A DNA stretch of 64,000 nucleotides from Phorcus lineatus (taxonomy: Eukaryota > Mollusca > Gastropoda > Trochida > Trochidae): positions 35,028,054-35,092,053 of the forward strand of contig OV121094.1 of the NCBI GenBank assembly GCA_921293015.1, written 5' to 3'. Numbering within the stretch: the stretch's first letter is position 1; each line of letters opens with the position of its first letter. Position numbers and translations under genes: made by a program. Under the pieces are notes generated by a model. It did not search any database, was not told where the DNA came from, and worked only from the letters and a program-made list of their open reading frames with translations. Positions 58,661 through 64,000 of this stretch are shown in pieces.

Positions 58661-60844
58661 ATCGTTGGTGTTTTGTAAAACATGGAAATGGGGTACAACA
58701 TGCATATACATATACCATGTCAAAGGATACTTACAAAATCTGGGAAGTTCTAAAGAACACTTATTTGAATATTGTAAAACATTAATGTAGGTTTATATAA
58801 AAAAAAGAATCTTTCCCCACAGAATTGTCCTTCGGAATGTTGCTGAATTTCTGCTACTTAAAATTTGTGTTTTCACGACATGTGTAACTAAAGACAATTA
58901 ATCTACAAATATTAAAGCATATTATTTTGGAAATCAAAAGCAAAAATGATTTTATCAGTTAAGGACAATAGCCACGTGTGATATATCACATTGTAATCAA
59001 ATTCTTATGTTATTGACAATTCCTATTCACTTTGTTAACAAAGCGAAATATTTTTCTTTTTTTTGTAATTCCACAATGAAAGAAATATTGAATGAAAGTG
59101 AATGAATGTGTTTTCGGGTAGCTGTAGACACAGTATGTTTAATAATGAATGTAGTTTAAACAAACCTGTTGTAACAATACCAAAGGGAATGATAAATCCT
59201 GATATAATTTCACCATTGTATTAATTGTTTCCTTGGAAAAACTTCCTTGATTATCTGCTATTGTCAAATCATGGAACTTTAAAATTGATATTAATTTGTT
59301 GAATTATTAATTTTGTTTAACTAATCAAAGGCTTCATAATGCTGTAGCAAATTTTGATAATTAATGAAGTTTACTCCTCAAAAGTAACACTTGTTTCAAC
59401 TTTAATTTGAACTAGATAACAATGTCCACTATTCATTCAGTTAAACAGCCTATCCCTGTCTGGTCTGGTACATGTAAAAGCACAATGGACTGAACATATA
59501 TCAGTGTAGGAGATAATCTTGAAAAGTTACCAACCCAAAGGTATGGTTTGTAAAATTAAACAAACCAAAACTCCTAAAATTATAAGGCAGGTTCAAAAAT
59601 ACTAGGCTGTCAGACAGGCCTTATTTCACACACTGCATATATACATCATATAATATAGATATATAGCTATATGTGGTATACATATACTGTAGATAGCCAA
59701 TATCTTATGTTTTCTATTGATGGAGATGGAACTTCACATTTTTGGCTCAAATTAACATGAGGTACATTGGCAAAAGTTCAAACTTGCTTGGTTAGAGAGG
59801 TAACAGTGTTTTCAGTTTAGGAAAGTTCAACTTAATGTAATCTCGGTGGTTGAGTTGATGGGGAAGTTGATTGTATCATCAGTGCTCATGGCTATGTGTG
59901 ACTCTAAGAATTTCTGTTTGAATCCTAACCAAATATGAAAGAACATGTTCTCTTGCAGATAGCTTAAACAAAAATATATGAAAGTTACAAGCAAGCAAGT
60001 TGACAATCTCTCTAATTGGCATGTTCATCTAAGCAAGAAAACTTTTAGCTTCTATTTGCCTGAAGACCAAAGAAAGCAACCCAACTTTACTTCATGATAT
60101 AGTCATGACCCCTCTAGGCATTTCTGATAATTAAAAGTATCTTGAATTTTGCTGCCATGCAAACATTAAACATTTTTTAAAATCTTAATAAAGACAGTAA
60201 TGAAGAATATTTGCAAAGGGCCTGAGGTCCTAAACACATTTGGTTTTAAATCAAATTTCAATGTTGTATTAAAATGCCAGTGAGCAAGTTCTTATAAGAA
60301 TTCCTTGACTTCAGGAAGCCGATAGGATGAAAAAAACAGGGACAACTCTTATTGATTAGCAATCTTTTTATTCCGTGAAAGTGATCTTTTGACATGTCGC
60401 TGTTGGTAAAAAAAATTATATATGATATGTACGAGAAAAGTTTTTAGAGGAGTGAATCACTTATATATACAGGAGTTAAGTTTTGACATAATAAATAGTC
60501 TTGATATTACAAGGGTTGGATGGAAGAGTGAGCCATGTTGATTGAAAGAAGTTGTACAAGATGTACAAGGAGATTAAGTTACCAATTGTAAGTCAGGTAT
60601 TTGTTTTCAACAGATGAGAGTGACATATATAATATCACCAACCTCTCAACAATGTTTGCCTTCAGTCAAAATGTTTTCACAGGATAAAGATGACCTCCAG
60701 ATGTGGCAGGTTGACAACAACAAGATAGACCCAATCCTTCAGAACAAACACCCCTAGATTTGTAATAACATGCAACAATAACAGTCCACAGAGACTTCAT
60801 CAAAGTCTGCCTACAGTTTACTGCAGAAAAAGGTTCCCATTACA
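58661..60844. other. non-coding interval
   Basis: AT-rich, no gene or bounded repeat recognised. A TA-rich patch lies at 59,636-59,700. Confidence 0.35.
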
Positions 60845-60935
60845 AATAATAATGATAATTTTGGTATTTATATAGCACACATATCCATACCAAATGCATG
60901 CTCAAGGAGCTCCCTGCATTATTACCCTGGTCTAA
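60845..60935 (-). repeat. SINE family 1, tail fragment
   Basis: The minus strand reads CCAGGGTAATAATGC, then GAGCATGCATTTGGTATGGA and an (ATT)n-like end, matching the last ~90 bases of the copy at 57,898-58,240. It is 5'-truncated. Confidence 0.7.
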
Positions 60936-61189
60936 CCCAAGCACCTGCTCAACTTCTTCTAGCTCAACATGGGCAGATAGTAAAAGTCTTCATCGCTGAC
61001 TTAATAGATTCTGCATCAGTACCATAAGCTCTTGATCTACAACACACTGGATCTCTGTATCCATACAAAGACATCATGATTACCCGAAAGTCCTGAGTTG
61101 AAGAAGTTAAGGTCACCCTTGACAACCACTTCTCCACTGAGAGCATTATATAACTCATCAATGCCTATATCAGCTCAATTAACCTACCT

Positions 61190-61490
61190 CACTTGGGAAA
61201 TTTAGACTGTTCAACAGAGCAATGGCAATACCAAGGGTTCCCCACTATCTCTCCTTATAACCATGATCTTCTTGATCAGCCTAAAAAAAGCCAACCTTGA
61301 GACATCCTCAGTACAACCGACCTGTTGCTTCAGAAGAGTAGATTATACATCTGTCAACCTCCCTCAATCCCACAACCCAATGCTCCTTCTGCAACATGTC
61401 AACATCCAACATCCCTGTATATATACAGTTTACTATGGAATTAGAAGACAACAAGCTTCCCTTCCTTGATGACCTTATGGACTATTGTAC
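61190..61490 (+). pseudogene. Penelope-like reverse transcriptase remnant
   Basis: Frame 61,234-61,440 reads GSPLSLLITMIFLISLKKAN, then a degraded RVDYTSV where Penelope-like RTs carry YVDDT, then LLLQHVNIQHPCI. After a frameshift near 61,419 it continues QFTMELEDNKLPFLDDLM, which matches the post-catalytic (T-M-E-x-E...LPFLD) signature of Penelope-like elements. The second catalytic Asp is replaced by Tyr and the frame is broken, so it is dead. No GIY-YIG endonuclease was seen downstream before the satellite at 61,565. Confidence 0.65.
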
Positions 61491-61564
61491 AACAAGCTTA
61501 TTTATTGTATAAACATCTCCTCATCTATATAAAATATTAATGCATATATACATGGTTTGACAAA

Positions 61565-61990
61565 AAATAATTACCTCACTTAAACAGTAACATATCCTAG
61601 TCTCTCTGGATGAATCTCATAATCAAAACAGCCCTTTATTCTGAAAGGTTTGACTAAATGAATAAAGTGGCAAATGAACCACATATCAACGCATCCTATA
61701 AAAAACAGTTCAATACTAAAGATCTTTACTAAAAGCTTTGACTAAAATGAATTAAATTACCCCAACACAAGAATATCCAATTTTATCTGTACAAATTTAA
61801 TAATACACAGTCTTCCATTCAGAAATTTTGACTTTCATGAATTAAGTCACCTTAACAGAAACATATCCAAGATTGTCTAGACAAATCTAATAATCAACGG
61901 TCTTATATTCTGAAAGGTTTCACCAAATGAATTAAGTCACATTAATTGACACAAATCCAAATTCATTGGACAAATCTGACCTCTTCTATG
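61565..61990. repeat. degenerate ~80-105 bp satellite
   Basis: Four to five diverged units contain ATTCTGAAAGGTTTGACTAAATG, AATTAAGTCACCTTAACA, CATATCCAAGATTGTCTAGA and CAAATCTAATAATCAACGGTC in the same order. A single further unit lies at about 63,405-63,465. Confidence 0.65.
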
Positions 61991-62164
61991 AAAAGATGTC
62001 AAATCAACTTAATCAGTTTACAATTCAATTAACTCAAATTTATAATTAGTGACCAAAATCAAACAAATAATTTCTTTTGATGATTCTCACAAGAAACGGA
62101 ACACTTAGTGATTGAGTAAAACTAAAAAGGTCTCTTTTTCCTTGCTTTATCATCAGGAGTGTTA

Positions 62165-62580
62165 TACATAGAGAATCTCACCCAAGTGTCTTCTGATATC
62201 AAATATATCAACACGTGTTGATAAAAGTTATTTATCTTTTATCAACGAGTGTTGATATATTTGATAACAGAAGACACGAGGGTGAGATTCTATTTATCAT
62301 CCAAAATCATTTTCATTTCCATTCCGTGAGAAATGTTTAGAAGAAGACACTGCACAACTCTTAGACTCTCAGTGTTATGATGTCATAGTACTGTGATGTC
62401 ATCATGTTTATGATGTCATAGCATTGTGAAACAATGAGATGTAAAACAAGTGTGATGTCATGAACTTGACTGTAACTGGGCAGTTTTCAAAATCTACTGT
62501 CAAAACGATATCTCCTAGGAGATATCGCTTGATCTTCCACAAGCGATATCTCCTGTGGAAAAGAGTTTTGGATGATAAAT
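62165..62580 (+). repeat. hairpin/TGATGTCA repeat family, copy C
   Basis: The hairpin part (62,165-62,300) has ~56-base arms, GAATCTCACCC..GTGTCTTCTGATATC..TATCAACACGTGTTGATAAAAG against its inverted copy. The second part starts ATTTATCATCCAAAATC (about 62,291) and ends GAGTTTTGGATGATAAAT (about 62,580), so it has its own inverted ends. Inside are four TGATGTCA octamers and the perfect 22-bp palindrome centred on 62,518 (CGATATCTCCTAG at its left), followed by a second AAGCGATATCTCC copy. Highly similar to copy A. Confidence 0.88.
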
Positions 62581-64000
62581 CCTGATTATTTATCTTTACT
62601 CCAACTGGAGAGTAACAGTTGCACGCTTCACTTCATAAATCTCAGAAATTCTTTGTCCTTTGTTGAACACTCATTTTATTCTTCAGCTGCTGGTTGTGAA
62701 CTATTTTCTAATATTAGGGATGTCATGATAGACCAATCTCATGCTACGAAACATATCATAATATTAGGGTGGCAATATGATACATGATTTTTTTCTCATT
62801 GCAGAAGAGTCAATGTTCACAGGTTTAACTGTTAACAATAGGTATCTTACAACAATGACTCAGGATGCATTTCTAAAGACCACTTTTATTTTACATACAG
62901 AAATAACATAATTATAATATTTTCTAAATGAATGAAATAAAAAGAATGAGATATTGTCGAGAAGGCAAATGTCTCAATTAACTCAGGGAGTTTTAATTAA
63001 GAAGAGATCGATAGAACAAAATAAGAGTATCAATACAGTTCATGTAAATGGAATCAATACACTCAGACAAGTATTGTGTATCACATCAGAAGTAAAATTG
63101 CATGGTCAGATAGGTGAGACCATTATTGTAAAGTCTATCTTTTACCCTGTGACCAAATCAAGATTGTTCCCTTAACAGCTTATGTCTCCTGTACATTAGA
63201 CACTCAGAAAAATTGTTGTCCTGTTGTTAAATGAATGCTTTTGAAAACACTGACAGATTCACCAGTATCAGTTTGAATAAAATAAAATCTCTTCATTCTG
63301 TGCCTGGAAGCCAGTAAATACTCCTTGGTTTGTAGATCCATATACCTCTGACGCCATCTATACTGGCACTGCATTCACAATCTCTTCTGAAGCATGAAAA
63401 TGTTTTGGACAAATCTAATAATCAAGAGTCACTTTCTGCTTAAAGTCTGAATAAATCAATTCCTCTTGTCTATGTTCACTGAGGCAGAATCACGCACATG
63501 TCTTATCAATATTGAAGAATGCCCTCTGTGTTGAATTTGCTTTGGGCAAGAAATAATGCTTAAGGCCTTACAATTCTCTGGACACTTGTGAACTCAATCA
63601 ATGTGGAAATATCTCATTTCCTTCCCTCTCATGAGAAATCTTTCAAATTCTTTATGATTTGTTGCATGTTGGTTATTTTTCATCTCTTTGTCATTGAGAC
63701 TGAACTGTGTACACTAGAACCCTATACCTTATCAGCTGAGCTTAAGCTTCTTTCACTGTCCCATGCCAATAAGATAATGCTTTGAAATCAAGTTGCTATT
63801 TACTTCATACATGTCATCAAGTCTTAAAGAGCCTCTCTGTGATTTTCATAACATATTATTTACCTTTGATACGAACCTAAATGTCATATGTGGTGATATA
63901 AAAGGAAAACATCTTAAATTTTCATGTCCAAAAGACATATATATGACAAATACTGGTTTTCCATGAAGATCTCAAAACAGCCTTAAAATGCACAGAGGTG
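62581..64000. other. non-coding right edge
   Basis: No gene recognised. Contains one stray satellite unit (about 63,405-63,465). Short open frames at 62,572-62,787 and 63,588-63,785 have no recognisable domain. Confidence 0.35.

Noticed and set aside
1..64000. CRISPR array, operon or bacterial phage-like system
   Set aside because: The tandem repeats lack CRISPR-style unique spacers and the DNA is plainly eukaryotic in gene structure and repeat content.

Overview
The window looks like nuclear DNA from an invertebrate animal, probably marine. It is AT-rich and CpG-poor. It contains consensus GT..AG splice signals, tRNA-derived SINEs, decayed LINE and Penelope-like reverse transcriptase relics, mariner and TA-flanked DNA transposon remnants, many minisatellites, and one complete-looking DIRS-type tyrosine-recombinase retrotransposon. 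No bacterial gene organisation is present. The sequence alone does not fix the phylum; molluscs, annelids, cnidarians, echinoderms and hemichordates all carry this repertoire.

Layout. 1-2,760: minisatellites of 21 bp and 31 bp, a tRNA-like SINE head, a CpG-retaining stretch and a 163-bp near-perfect hairpin. 2,761-19,541: mostly non-coding. A well-supported host coding exon lies on the minus strand at 18,891-19,541; it encodes the N-terminus of a putative secreted or membrane glycoprotein. A possible last exon lies at 2,761-2,859. Between them are SINEs, satellites and the 3' part of a LINE (13,590-14,350). 19,542-39,121: long non-coding DNA with MITE-like repeats. These include a recurrent hairpin/TGATGTCA family (21.6 kb, 32.8-33.96 kb, 37.0 kb, 62.2 kb) and a nested insertion cluster at 32.8-33.7 kb.

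39,122-45,724: a 6.6-kb DIRS element transcribed on the minus strand. It has 171-bp inverted terminal repeats at about 98% identity, an internal complementary region that matches the joined outer ends, and three open frames: Gag-like, RT-RNase H and tyrosine recombinase. Gag would package the RNA, RT/RNase H would make cDNA using the terminal repeats and internal complementary region to close a circle, and the recombinase would integrate that circle. All expected catalytic residues that I can see are present, so the copy may be young and autonomous. 45,832-48,445: a second, 2.6-kb element with TA-flanked inverted ends, repeated GGTCGAATWCTGCC-type motifs and no recognisable transposase.

48,448-64,000: non-coding DNA with SINEs on both strands, a LINE 3' fragment, a broken Penelope-like RT segment, degenerate satellites and another hairpin-family copy. 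The DIRS element is the strongest biological system in the window. I did not find a clearly unprecedented one. The most novel-looking leads are the hairpin/TGATGTCA repeat family, the CRE/ETS-like triple repeat inside the DIRS element, and the multi-motif TIR element next to it.
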